Shown: positions 34,305 to 43,830 of the stretch, piece after piece | Layout of the letters: every line of letters starts with the position of its first letter | How positions within the stretch are numbered: the first letter of the stretch is position 1 | Assembly: GCA_900129675.1 (NCBI GenBank) | Contig: FSRD01000002.1 | Coordinates: forward strand, 1,488,001 to 1,552,000 | DNA: 64,000 bases | Reading direction: 5' to 3' | DNA from: Bradyrhizobium erythrophlei | Lineage (GTDB): Bacteria; Pseudomonadota; Alphaproteobacteria; Rhizobiales; Xanthobacteraceae | Made by a program: the position numbers and the translations under genes | Notes under the pieces: model-generated | What the model was told of the DNA's origin: nothing | The model's database searches: none | What the model saw: the letters and a program-made list of their open reading frames with translations, nothing else

Positions 34305-35111
34305 ATGTGTGGCCAATCGACGTATATGACACGCCAAGCGCAGATACCTATGCCATTCAGGATTCTTCGCAGGACGTTCCCTCGAGGTGAGGCCGTCGGA
34401 TTGCACGCGCATGAAGAATCACAAGTGATCTTTGCTGCTTCGGGTACGCTGCAGGTCTACACCGCATCTGGACGCTGGTTCGTCCCGCCCCAACTTGCGC
34501 TCTGGATGCCAGCCGGCATACCTCATCGGGTCGATATGCTTTCCGATACCGAATTACGGATGATCTATTGGCACCCATCGGCTTTACAGAAATGGGCGCC
34601 GGAAAGGCCACTCGATTACATATTCGCCCTGACGGTTACACCACTTCTACGGGAATTGATCCTCGCCGCCTTCAAGGTCGATATACCGTCCGAAAAAGCC
34701 GAACTTGCCGTCCGATTGATTCTTCACGAGCTTACCGAGACACCCGACGTTCCGGTGTTCCTTCCGATGCCAACGAGCACGATCGGAAGACGCGTCGCTG
34801 ATCTGGCTTTAGCGGATTCGCAGATGCACCTCGGCGTCAGTGACCTTGCCCGTCGCGCGGCAACGTCGATTCGCACGATCAGCCGCATTTTTCCGGTGGA
34901 AACTGGATTGAGCTTCAAGGCCTGGCGGCAAAGAGCAAGAATAGCCCTCGCAATCGATCAACTCTCGGAGGGGCGTTCAATCTCGAGAGCCGCGGCAGAT
35001 GTAGGCTTCAGCAGCACCGCGGCGTTCTCGTTTGCCTTCCGACAAGTAACGAAAATGACACCGACTGCCTTTCTTCATCATCTCCCGGCTCTGGTAGTCC
35101 CGCCGACATGA
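34305..35111 (+). CDS. AraC-family transcriptional regulator with cupin sensor domain
   Basis: The 268-residue protein (from ATG 34305) has an N-terminal cupin-type sensor (LHAHEESQVIFAASGTLQVY, PPQLALWMPAGIPHRVDML). It ends in two helix-turn-helix motifs (DLARRAATSIRTISRIFPVE and ISRAAADVGFSSTAAFSFAF). This layout is typical of AraC regulators of efflux or catabolic genes that sit divergently to their target, here the MFS gene at 32712-34052. The frame is open farther upstream, but the family length fits 34305, with AAGG ten bases before; ATG 34260 or 34326 cannot be excluded. Confidence 0.85.
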   Translation: MCGQSTYMTRQAQIPMPFRILRRTFPRGEAVGLHAHEESQVIFAASGTLQVYTASGRWFVPPQLALWMPAGIPHRVDMLSDTELRMIYWHPSALQKWAPERPLDYIFALTVTPLLRELILAAFKVDIPSEKAELAVRLILHELTETPDVPVFLPMPTSTIGRRVADLALADSQMHLGVSDLARRAATSIRTISRIFPVETGLSFKAWRQRARIALAIDQLSEGRSISRAAADVGFSSTAAFSFAFRQVTKMTPTAFLHHLPALVVPPT

Positions 35112-35411
35112 GAAAGCGATAGCGCGCCTTAGGTGGCTATAGCGTAGACGTAGTACCCATCATGCCGCAGGCCTGCGAAGCGGCGGAGCACGAAGCGGAT
35201 GGAGTCAGGATTTCCCTGCTGACTCTCCTTCGTCGGTCGCCGGACGCTGGTCATCGCTTGGCGGCGCCACAAGACGAGACGCACGGTTCTTACCCGGAGC
35301 GTCCGACAGGAAACCAAGAAGGAAAAATTCTCAGACCGCGCGCCACCAAGGTCGGGGATTCCCGCGCCTTGCGCAAAACGGCGTATGCACCACGATAATC
35401 ACGTTCGCAAG
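35112..35411. other. Spacer between convergent genes
   Basis: These 300 bases separate the AraC gene from the end of the leftward membrane protein gene. No gene, terminator with a T-run or known repeat was recognised. Confidence 0.3.
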
Positions 35412-36455
35412 TCACGAAGCCAATGCACCGATCCTGACGCCGGACATTCCCGCGATGATCGCGGCCGCGACGATGGCGCTCATAGCGACGCAGACACCCC
35501 AAAGACGATCGGCATTACGTTGATCGACACCGTGTGCGATCAGCACCACTCTCAACCCTGAAGCAAGGTGGCTCAGGACGAAGAAGGCGCCGAGCGCGTA
35601 GTGGGGCAGCAGACGGATATTCCATGCGTCATGAATGAGCCCAGTCGGGGCTCCGATCGCGAAATTCCAATCCGTCGGTATGCCGAGGAAGCTTCGCGCG
35701 TAGACGAAGACCGAATTCATGTGGCCGAGAATGAACAGCGAGAGATAGGCTCCGGAAGCGACCTGATAGGTCCGTTGGAAGTCATGCGCTGCGGCGCTCC
35801 AGCGCCATGCCAGAAAGAGGCCGGTGCCGATCTGGAAAAGCATGGTCGCCACCAACAACGGTTCACCTATGGCAGAGCGATAAACCACGCGTCCGATCTT
35901 CATAACGGCCGCATGCGCATCCGGTCCTATCAAGCCGAACAGATGATTGGTGAGATGAAACACTACATATAGGGACAGGACCGCGGCCGTTACCCCGTGG
36001 ACAACTCGCCAACCCCCGACTGCAGGCGCAGCTGCGACGACCGGATCTCGGGCAGGCTGCGACCAGATCGCGATCGCGAGCCAAATCGCGCACCAGACGA
36101 CCTCGTCGGGAATAGGGCTCTTGATCATGGCCTGCACAACGCCGAGAAAGACATAGAGCGTTGGCGACACAACGCTGGCATAGGCGAGGCGTCTTGAACC
36201 GAGATCGGACGTGGGTCGACAAGCCAGAGCGATCCCAAGAAACGGCACGACGAACGCAACGACCAGGATGAAGATCGCGCTGGCGAGTGCGAGCGGTGGC
36301 AGGAGTACGGCTTGCGCGCCGACGATGGCATGAAAAGCATTGAGCAAAAATGGATAACAAATCGCCGCAGCTGCGGGAAGCAGAGCCAAATAGTCAAAGC
36401 GCTTCTCAAGAAACCTTCTGCGATTCTGCGGGCGAACGAATGCTTCCATCATCAA
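35412..36455 (-). CDS. Polytopic membrane protein of unknown function (weakly cytochrome b/SdhC-like)
   Basis: The 347-residue protein has about nine hydrophobic segments, beginning after an Arg-rich N-terminus (RPQNRRRFLEKRFDYLALLP). The central segment (VLSLYVVFHLTNHLFGLIGP, then IGEPLLVATMLFQIGTGLFL) contains spaced histidines in helices and resembles the di-haem membrane anchors of succinate dehydrogenase. A second His-bearing helix pair follows (LLPHYALGAFFVLSHLASGL). It may therefore be a haem b membrane protein, but I cannot assign a function. It stands alone between the AraC gene and repeat copy B. Confidence 0.55.
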   Translation of the reverse strand: MMMEAFVRPQNRRRFLEKRFDYLALLPAAAAICYPFLLNAFHAIVGAQAVLLPPLALASAIFILVVAFVVPFLGIALACRPTSDLGSRRLAYASVVSPTLYVFLGVVQAMIKSPIPDEVVWCAIWLAIAIWSQPARDPVVAAAPAVGGWRVVHGVTAAVLSLYVVFHLTNHLFGLIGPDAHAAVMKIGRVVYRSAIGEPLLVATMLFQIGTGLFLAWRWSAAAHDFQRTYQVASGAYLSLFILGHMNSVFVYARSFLGIPTDWNFAIGAPTGLIHDAWNIRLLPHYALGAFFVLSHLASGLRVVLIAHGVDQRNADRLWGVCVAMSAIVAAAIIAGMSGVRIGALAS

Positions 36456-36716
36456 CCTATAGAGTCACAACAAAGAAACCGATGTGCGAGACGACTTCCA
36501 AGACAGGTTGGAAAACCTGCCTTCGCGTATCGCCTTGCGGCCGTGCATCGATTCTTGATTGTTTCGATGACTAGATAAACTCACACTTTGTCAAAGCGCG
36601 CTCACGAAAAGGAAGGCAGAGCGTTCATCGCTTCTCTATTTTCGTCCTATTTCCCGGCCGGGTTTCTTGGCCGAAAATGCCGCTCACGCTTACAAAGATA
36701 ATACGCGAGAGGTCTC

Positions 36717-37235
36717 GTTTTGGCGATCTCCGTCGTCGTTGAGCCAGTCAATGCTCCGATCGGTGTTAAAGCAAGGGGCGAAGGTAGCTTGAGCCGAAGC
36801 TTCCGCACAGGCTGGTCATCTCCTGAGCGAACTTCGAGTGCGTTGGCGCGCAAAATGACCAATTCGTCCAAGAGGCGCTAGATCGTGAAAATGCATTTGA
36901 GTTATTCATGCGGATCATGAATGACCCACAGTGCCGTTCGCGCTTCTTGCCGTTCTCGTGCATCATGCGCGAGCTTTTCCGGGGCTCACGGCCCGAACCT
37001 CGCGGCGCCAGTTGTGCAAACCGCGACAGCAATGATTGCCGATACAGCGACTGAACGCGGCTTGGACTTTTCTACAGAATAAGGGCGTCGGTTTCTAAGT
37101 GTGATGTGGCTCGTGGCATTCCTCGCTACGGCATCACGCCGCGCGGCAAGCGGCAATAACAATCGTCTATCGATTCTATGGCGAGAGGTGATTTTCCTTG
37201 CCCGCGTTGCAGGGTCACTCTCCAAAGCATCGTCG
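36717..37235 (+). repeat. Long dispersed inverted duplication, copy B
   Basis: This is the inverted counterpart of 4690-5205. It starts around TCCGTCGTCGTTGAGCCAGT, passes through TGACCAATTCGTCCAAGAGG and ends after the AGCGGCAATAACAATCGTC block and GTTGCAGGGTCACTCTCCAAA. It lies just upstream of a histidine kinase pseudogene whose ATG is at 37306. Frames open in one copy are closed in the other, so the conserved part does not look like protein-coding DNA. Confidence 0.75.
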
Positions 37236-37305
37236 TACCGAAACTTTCAGTGCCGAAACCGACACGTGGAACACGATGCCAGATTGAGAAACCAGGAGGC
37301 TCGAT

Positions 37306-38295
37306 ATGCAAAGCAACGACGCAATGGAAGTCGTCGCGCCTCTAGGCGGTGGGATCAGCGAAGTTGCCCGTCTCCCAGATGCGGCTGCCGTTTTTGCGGG
37401 CATTTCGGGTGCATTGGTGAAACCGGGCCGGAGTTTTCGCGCGGCCGGACGGCATCTCTCATCGCTTGAGAGCGACGTCGCCCTGTTCGTGATGAGGGTC
37501 GAGATCCCCGTGATTGGCAGAGATGATGGAATTGCCGGCGTGCTGTGTCGCAACTCACCGCTGACCAGCTCCTCGCGCTCTACTCCGCTGACGCAAGATC
37601 AAGACACTGCCGTTATAGGCGAGACCGCCAAAACGGTTCTGCACGACATCACAAACCTCCTTGCCACGATTGATTGTGTGCTGCGGCTCTTGGAGCGCCA
37701 GACGGAGGTCGTCGACCGAATTCTGCGCTCGGTACAGCGCGGTTCAGTTTCGAGTCGTAAACTCTTGGGTGGAAATTGGAGTCAACAAAATGGACACAGG
37801 GACATTACGACCCGGCGGGACCTTGTCGCAGCTGCGGAGGATTCGCGGCGCGCCGTCAGTCTTGGTCGGTAGCTTTAGACCGAGATTGCCCAAGATCTAT
37901 CCGATTTTGCCAAGGATCCAGAGGACCTTTACTTCGCATTCCTCGATCTGTGCCGCAATGCGAGCGCAGCGCTGCAAAACGACGGCGAGGTCGCAATCTC
38001 TGCCAAGAACAGTGTGCCGCGACCAGGAGCTTCGACTGGGGTGGTAGAAATCATCGTCGCGGACAACGGAAACGGCATGGCGGACGAAGTGCTTCGGCGA
38101 GCGTTCGACTCCAATTTCTCGACGAAGCCAGTTGGGCAAGGGTCGGGTCTCGGTTTCGGCCAGGTCCAGCAATTTGTCCAAGAGAGAGGCGGCGCTATTG
38201 AAATCAAGTTCGAGGTCGGCGTCGGAGCGGCGGTGCGAATGCTGCTGCCTGTATCGAGACCGACCGACGGTAACAGTGCGACCTGTCCAATTTAA
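37306..38295 (+). pseudogene. Sensor histidine kinase gene with two in-frame amber codons
   Basis: The frame codes a short N-terminal sensor-like part (about 95 residues), a dimerisation/phosphoacceptor helix (AKTVLHDITNLLATIDCVLR, His in LHDITNLL), and then a HATPase domain. The HATPase has N box LDLCRNASAALQNDGEVAIS, G1 IVADNGNGMADEVL and G2 VGQGSGLGFGQVQQFVQERG. Two TAG codons at 37870-37872 and 37876-37878 interrupt it between these parts without any frame change. A GGAGG ribosome site precedes the ATG. The paralogue at 59142-60089 shows the same architecture. Without suppression the product lacks its kinase domain. The RND genes begin 32 bases later. Confidence 0.78.
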
Positions 38296-38327
38296 TTGCA
38301 ACATTCTAGGTCCTTGGAGAGACGGAA

Positions 38328-39569
38328 GTGAGTGCGACTGACAGAACGGAGTATCCGGCTCCGGCGACCCGGCTCGATCGCGGTCCGTTTCGCCGCCTTC
38401 CACGATGCGGCGGCGCACCGATCGGTATGCTGTTCGCGCTGGCGCTCGCTGGCTGCGACGGGAAGGCGCAATCGCAGGCGGCCGCGCCTCCGCCGCCGGT
38501 GACGGTGGCCCAACCGGTCAAACAGACCGTCACCGACTGGGACGAGTTCACCGGCCGCTTCGAGGCGGTCGAAGAGGTCCAGGTCCGCGCCCGCGTCGGC
38601 GGCTTTGTAACCAATGTCGAGTTCAAGGACGGCGACATGGTGCATGCCGGCGACCTGCTTTACATCATCGACCCGCGGCCGTTTGAGGCGGTGGCCGAGC
38701 AAGCCAATGGCCAGCTTGCCGACGCCCGGGCAAAGACCGAGCTTGCCAAGCGCGAGCTCGATCGCGGCCTGACCCTTGTCCAGACCAGCGCAGTCTCCGA
38801 ACAGGTCGTCGACCAGCGCCGCGAGGCACTGCAGGCCGCGCACGCCGCCGAGATCCAGGCGGAGGGCGCCCTGAAGGCGGCCCAGCTCAATGTCGAATTC
38901 ACCCATGTGGTGGCGCCAATCAGCGGCCGCGTCAGCCGCCATCTCGTCAGTGTCGGCAATCTCGTCAGCGGCAGTGACAATGGCGCATCCACATTGCTGA
39001 CCACCATCGTCTCAATGGATCCCATCTACATCTATTTCGATGTCGACGAGGCGACCTACCTGAAGAACAACAAGCTGTGGGTCGAGGGCAAGCGGCCGAG
39101 CTCGCGCGATACGCCCAATCCAGTGCAGGTGGCGCTGACCGGCGAAACCAAGCCTTCGCACGAAGGCCACATGGATTTCATCGACAACCGGCTTGATGTC
39201 TCCACCGGCACTCTGCGCAGCCGCGCGATCATCCCGAACCACGATCTGTCCATCCTGCCCGGCCAGTTCGGCCGCGTCCGGCTGATTGGCTCCGCGCCCT
39301 ACGACGCGCTGCTGATCCCTGACACCGCTATAGCCACCGACCAGTCGCGCAAGATCGTGTTCGTGGTCAAGGACGCCACTACGGTGGAGGCAAGGCCGGT
39401 GGTGCCCGGGCCGCTCGATGAAGGGCTGCGCGTGATTCGCGAGGGCCTCAAGGCGGAGGATCACGTCATCGTCAACGGGTTGCAGCGTGCCCGCGTCGGC
39501 GCCAGGGTGACGCCGAAAATGGCGCAGTCGCCGGCAGGCGACAAGGCTCTGGCAGGTGCCAAGCCATGA
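38328..39569 (+). CDS. RND efflux periplasmic adaptor (membrane fusion protein)
   Basis: The 413-residue protein has a lipoprotein-like N-terminus (MLFALALAGCDGK). It then shows the AcrA/MexE order of hairpin, lipoyl and beta-barrel domains: EFTGRFEAVEEVQVRARVGG, then DAKTELAKRELDRG-like coiled coil, VVAPISGRVSRHLVSVGNLV, LPGQFGRVRLIGSAPYDALL. It links an inner-membrane RND pump to an outer-membrane channel. The GTG at 38328 lies 32 bases after the kinase pseudogene. The stop overlaps the start of the pump gene (ATGA at 39566-39569). No TolC-type gene is present, so a channel must come from elsewhere. Confidence 0.9.
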   Translation: MSATDRTEYPAPATRLDRGPFRRLPRCGGAPIGMLFALALAGCDGKAQSQAAAPPPPVTVAQPVKQTVTDWDEFTGRFEAVEEVQVRARVGGFVTNVEFKDGDMVHAGDLLYIIDPRPFEAVAEQANGQLADARAKTELAKRELDRGLTLVQTSAVSEQVVDQRREALQAAHAAEIQAEGALKAAQLNVEFTHVVAPISGRVSRHLVSVGNLVSGSDNGASTLLTTIVSMDPIYIYFDVDEATYLKNNKLWVEGKRPSSRDTPNPVQVALTGETKPSHEGHMDFIDNRLDVSTGTLRSRAIIPNHDLSILPGQFGRVRLIGSAPYDALLIPDTAIATDQSRKIVFVVKDATTVEARPVVPGPLDEGLRVIREGLKAEDHVIVNGLQRARVGARVTPKMAQSPAGDKALAGAKP

Positions 39570-42500
39570 ATCTCGGAAGGCTCTCCATCAACCAGCCCAT
39601 CTTGGCGACGGTGCTGTCGATCGTGCTCTTGATTGTCGGCGCGATCGCCTACCAGACGCTGCCGGTCTCAGAGTATCCGCAAGTGGTGCCGCCGACCGTC
39701 ACGGTCACCACGCAATATCCGGGCGCCTCGGCGCAGACCGTGTCCGACACGGTCGCAGCTCCCATCGAGCAGGAGATCAACGGCGTTGAGGACATGCTGT
39801 ATCTTTACAGCCAGGCGACCTCGAACGGCCAGCTCACCATTACCGTCACCTTCAAGCTCGGCACCGACCTCGACAAGGCCCAGGTGCTGGTGCAGAACCG
39901 CGTCGCGATCGCGCAGCCGCGGCTACCCGCGGAGGTGCAGCGCAACGGCGTCACCACACGCAAGAACTCGCCCGACATCCTGATGGTCGTGTTCATGCTG
40001 TCGCCTGACGACACTTTCGACCAGCTCTACATCTCCAACTACGCGCTGCTCCAAGTTCGCGACCAGTTGCTGCGGATCGACGGCGTCGGCGACATCCAGA
40101 TGTTCGGCGCGCGCGATTACTCGATGCGGCTGTGGCTCGATCCCGACCGGATCGCTAATCTCGGTCTGACCTCGACCGAGGTGCTGGCAGCGATCCGCGC
40201 GCAGAACCTGCAGATCGCGGGCGGACAGATCGCGGAGCCGCCGATTGCCGATCGGGCATTCCAGCCGAACCTCGTCTTCACCGGCCGCCTCAAGGATATC
40301 AGGCAGTTTGAGGACATCGTGGTGAAGGCCGGCTCCGACGGCCGTACCGTGCGGCTGCGCGACGTTGCCCGCGTCGAACTCGGTGCGCTGTCCTACGCCA
40401 CCAACAGCTTAATCTTGCGCAAGACGGCCGTCGCAATGGTGGTGACGCAACGACCCGGATCGAACGCGCTCGCGACCGCCAAGCATATCTCCGACACGAT
40501 GGCGCAGCTCAAGACGAGCTTCCCAAAGGGGCTCGACTACAATATCGGCTACAACCCCACCGAATTCATCGCTCAGTCTATCCATGAGTTGATCAAGACG
40601 ATCTATGAGGCGATGGCGCTCGTCGTCATCGTGGTGCTTGTGTTTCTACAGGGCTGGCGGCCCGCGATCATTCCGATCATCGCGATCCCGGTGTCGCTGG
40701 TCGGCACCTTTGCGGTGATGGCGGCGCTCGGATTCTCCATCAACAATCTCACTCTGTTCGGTCTGGTTCTCGCGGTCGGCATCGTGGTCGACGACGCCAT
40801 CGTGGTGGTCGAGAATGTCGAGCGGCATCTCGAGCACGGTATGAGCCGGCGGGAGGCGGCGCTCAAGACGATGGAGGAGGTGGGTGGCGCGCTGGTCTCA
40901 ATCGCGCTGGTGCTGTGCGCGGTGTTCGTGCCGACTGCGTTCCTGGGCGGCATTTCCGGGCAGTTCTTCCAGCAATTCGCGGTCACCATTGCGGTCGCAA
41001 CCGCGATCTCCTGCTTCTGCTCGCTGACGCTGTCGCCGGCGCTGGCCTCGCAGATCTTGGTGCCGCACGAGGAGAAGCGTCCGCCGGCGCGCTGGAACAC
41101 CATCGCGCGCGGCTGGGAGAGCTTCACCGCGCTGTTCAACCGCATCTTCGACGGCCTAGCGCACGGCTATGCGGCGGCCGCCGACTTCGTGATCCGGCAT
41201 TCGACGGTGATGCTCCTGATCTATGTGGCGCTGATCGGCAGCGCCGGCTGGCTGCTCGCCACCACCTCGCAGGGCTTCATTCCCGCGCAGGATCGCGGTT
41301 ACCTCATCATCTCGGTGCAATTGCCAGGCGCCGCGTCGTTGGCGCGGACCACCGCGGTGGTCCGCGAGATCGAGCGGATTGCGCTGGACACGCCCGGCAT
41401 CGTCCGCGTCGCGGCATTTGCCGGGTTTTCCGGCGCGACGCGCACGCAGGCCGGCAACGCCGCGGCATTGTTCCCGGTGTTCGACGAGCCGGAGGCGCGG
41501 GTGAAGAAGGGGCTGACGGCAACCGCGATCACCGCCGAACTGCGCAAGCGGTTGTCGGTGATTCAGGGCGCTTTCATCATCGTCATTCCGCCGCCCGCGG
41601 TGCCAGGCATCGGCACCGGCGGCGGCTTCACCATCCGCATCCAGGATCGGCAAGGGCGCGGCCCTGAACTGCTGGCGGCCGCGACCGACGAACTCGTCGC
41701 CGCCGCGCGGAAGTCGCCAAACCTGACTTCGGTGTTCTCGCCGTACTCTGCAAACACGCCGCAGCTGTTCGTCGACATCGATCGCGTCAAGGCGCAGAAG
41801 CTCGGGGTGCCGATCGCCAACATCAATGACACGATCCAGACCTATTTCGGCTCGACCTACGTCAACGACTTCAATTTGTTCGGCCGCACCTATCACGTGA
41901 CCGCGCAGGCCGACCTGCCATTCCGCAAGGAGACCAGCGATCTTGCGCGGCTGCGGACCCGTAACGCCGCCGGCGATATGGTGATGCTCGGTAGCGTCGT
42001 GGACTTTAAGAACATCTCGGGCCCCGATCGTGTGGCGCGCTACAATCTCTACTCGGCGTCCGAACTGCAGGGTGAGCCGGCGCCGGGCGTAAGCTCGACG
42101 ACGGCGCTCAACACCATCAAGAAGCTCGCCGACGAAACATTGCCGAGCGGCTTTTCCCTCGAATGGACCGATCTGTCCTATCAACAGGTGACGGGTGGCA
42201 ATGCCGGCCTCTATGTGTTCCCGATCTGTGTGCTGTTCGTCTATCTGGTGCTGGCGGCGCAATATGGCAGCTGGACGCTGCCGTTCGCGGTGATCCTGAT
42301 CGTGCCGATGTGCCTGTTCGCGGCCACCATCGGCGTACGCATCATGGGCCAGGACGTCAACATCCTGACCCAGATCGGCTTCGTGGTGCTGGTGGGACTT
42401 GCCGCCAAGAACGCGATCCTGATCGTCGAGTTCGCGCGCGACATCGAGCGCGAGGGCAGGCCGCGGCTGGAGGCCGTCATCGAGGCCTGCCGGCTCCGCC

Positions 42501-42739
42501 TGCGGCCGATCCTGATGACGTCGTTCGCGTTCATCCTTGGCGTGCTGCCGCTAGTGCTCTCGACCGGTTCCGGCTCCGAGATGCGCCAGGCGGTCGGGGT
42601 AGCCGTGTTCTTCGGCATGCTCGGCGTTACGCTGTTCGGCCTGATCTTCACGCCGATCTTCTACATGGTGGTGCGCAACCTCGCGGAAGGCAAGAACGAG
42701 GGCAAGCCCACCCAAACGATGGCGGCCGCGGCGGAGTGA
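39566..42739 (+). CDS. RND-family hydrophobic/amphiphilic efflux pump (AcrB/MexF-like)
   Basis: The 1057-residue protein has normal length and the expected features of HAE-1 RND transporters. It starts with LGRLSINQPILATVLSIVLL. The proton-relay aspartates lie in AVGIVVDDAIVVVENVERH in helix 4 (about residue 408). The signature VGLAAKNAILIVEFARDIER is in the second half. It forms trimers that expel drugs, solvents and aromatics into the channel. It overlaps the adaptor gene by four bases. MexF-like pumps often respond to electrophile stress, which fits the reductase and dehydrogenase genes downstream. Confidence 0.93.
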   Translation: MNLGRLSINQPILATVLSIVLLIVGAIAYQTLPVSEYPQVVPPTVTVTTQYPGASAQTVSDTVAAPIEQEINGVEDMLYLYSQATSNGQLTITVTFKLGTDLDKAQVLVQNRVAIAQPRLPAEVQRNGVTTRKNSPDILMVVFMLSPDDTFDQLYISNYALLQVRDQLLRIDGVGDIQMFGARDYSMRLWLDPDRIANLGLTSTEVLAAIRAQNLQIAGGQIAEPPIADRAFQPNLVFTGRLKDIRQFEDIVVKAGSDGRTVRLRDVARVELGALSYATNSLILRKTAVAMVVTQRPGSNALATAKHISDTMAQLKTSFPKGLDYNIGYNPTEFIAQSIHELIKTIYEAMALVVIVVLVFLQGWRPAIIPIIAIPVSLVGTFAVMAALGFSINNLTLFGLVLAVGIVVDDAIVVVENVERHLEHGMSRREAALKTMEEVGGALVSIALVLCAVFVPTAFLGGISGQFFQQFAVTIAVATAISCFCSLTLSPALASQILVPHEEKRPPARWNTIARGWESFTALFNRIFDGLAHGYAAAADFVIRHSTVMLLIYVALIGSAGWLLATTSQGFIPAQDRGYLIISVQLPGAASLARTTAVVREIERIALDTPGIVRVAAFAGFSGATRTQAGNAAALFPVFDEPEARVKKGLTATAITAELRKRLSVIQGAFIIVIPPPAVPGIGTGGGFTIRIQDRQGRGPELLAAATDELVAAARKSPNLTSVFSPYSANTPQLFVDIDRVKAQKLGVPIANINDTIQTYFGSTYVNDFNLFGRTYHVTAQADLPFRKETSDLARLRTRNAAGDMVMLGSVVDFKNISGPDRVARYNLYSASELQGEPAPGVSSTTALNTIKKLADETLPSGFSLEWTDLSYQQVTGGNAGLYVFPICVLFVYLVLAAQYGSWTLPFAVILIVPMCLFAATIGVRIMGQDVNILTQIGFVVLVGLAAKNAILIVEFARDIEREGRPRLEAVIEACRLRLRPILMTSFAFILGVLPLVLSTGSGSEMRQAVGVAVFFGMLGVTLFGLIFTPIFYMVVRNLAEGKNEGKPTQTMAAAAE

Positions 42740-42823
42740 GTTGCGGTGGCGCCGATGCGCGACGGGCTTTCCATCCTTGCAACATTCCACCAAAGAGACA
42801 AATGACCTAAGGAGATAATTCCC

Positions 42824-43741
42824 ATGAAGGCGATCGTTGTGACGGACCAAGCGTCGGGAACGGCCGGGATGAAGCTGGTGGAGCGGCCTGAGCCGCAGGC
42901 AGCGACAAACGACGTCGTCGTTCAGGTTCATGCGTCGGGATTCACCTGGGATGAGCTGACGTGGCCCCCGACCTGGACCGATCGCCTCGATCGTGACCGA
43001 ACACCGTCGATCCCTGGGCACGAGCTGGCCGGAGTGGTCACCGTGCTCGGCTATGGCACGACGGGGCTGTCGGTGGGACAGCGGGTGTTCGGCCTCACGG
43101 ATTGGACTCGCGACGGCACCCTGGCCGAGTATGTGGCAGTCGAGGCGCGCAACCTCGCGCCGCTGCCGGGCGACGTCGACTTCACGGTGGGCGCGAGCCT
43201 GCCGATGCCGGGCCTGACCGCATGGCAGGGACTGTTCGAGCACGGCCGCCTTCATGCAGGGCAGAGCGTCCTCGCGCACGGCGCGGCCGGCGTAGTCGGT
43301 TCGATGGTAATCCAGCTCGCACGAGAGGCCGGCGCCTATGTCATCGGCACCGGACGCGCCGCCGACCGTCAGGCGGTGCTCGACTTCGGCGCGCAAGAGT
43401 TCGTCGACCTCGAGAACGACGCTTTGGAAGACGTCGGCCCAGTCGATCTGGTTTTCGATGTCTTCGGCGGCGACTTCGGGAAGCGGTCCGCAGCCCAGAT
43501 TCGAGCCGGCGGAACGTTGGTTACCATCGCCGGCCCGACCGAGGCACGGCTCGCCAACGGCTTGGCGGTCGATTTCGTCGTCGAGTCCGATCGTGCCCAA
43601 CTGGGTGAGATCGTCCAGCGGGTGCGGGACGGACGACTGCGGACGAACATCGGCACCGTCTCGACCCTCGATGACGCCGTCGCCGCCCTCAACCCAACCA
43701 AGCGACGCAAGGGGAAGACAATCATCCGCGTTCGTCCGTAG
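42824..43741 (+). CDS. NADP-dependent quinone reductase-like MDR-family oxidoreductase
   Basis: The 305-residue protein is a close paralogue of 20612-21529, with the same blocks (IPGHELAGVVTVLGYGTTGL, VGQRVFGLTDWTRDGTLAEY, HGAAGVVGSMVIQLAREAG). It again lacks zinc ligands. AAGGAGATAATTCCC before the ATG is an excellent ribosome site and differs from the upstream region of the other copies. It follows the RND pump by 84 bases and precedes the iron-sulfur gene by 90, so all may be co-transcribed. Its expected reaction is two-electron reduction of quinones or unsaturated carbonyls. Confidence 0.88.
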   Translation: MKAIVVTDQASGTAGMKLVERPEPQAATNDVVVQVHASGFTWDELTWPPTWTDRLDRDRTPSIPGHELAGVVTVLGYGTTGLSVGQRVFGLTDWTRDGTLAEYVAVEARNLAPLPGDVDFTVGASLPMPGLTAWQGLFEHGRLHAGQSVLAHGAAGVVGSMVIQLAREAGAYVIGTGRAADRQAVLDFGAQEFVDLENDALEDVGPVDLVFDVFGGDFGKRSAAQIRAGGTLVTIAGPTEARLANGLAVDFVVESDRAQLGEIVQRVRDGRLRTNIGTVSTLDDAVAALNPTKRRKGKTIIRVRP

Positions 43742-43830
43742 GGACACGTGCCCATTGACGCATGCAGTCGGCCGACGCGGTCCGGGTCGACCGGCTGCGT
43801 CCTGTCAACCCTAGCCACCGAGAGGCATCC

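Noticed and set aside
36717..37235. Possible protein encoded by the long inverted repeat
   Set aside because: Segments such as FMIRMNNSNAFSRSSASW are open in both copies but on the strand opposite to the downstream genes, without start signals, and the rest of the frame is not kept.
41156..42262. Open frame of 368 codons antisense to the RND pump
   Set aside because: Composition (Arg, His, Gly rich) and position are those of a codon-bias shadow of the pump gene.
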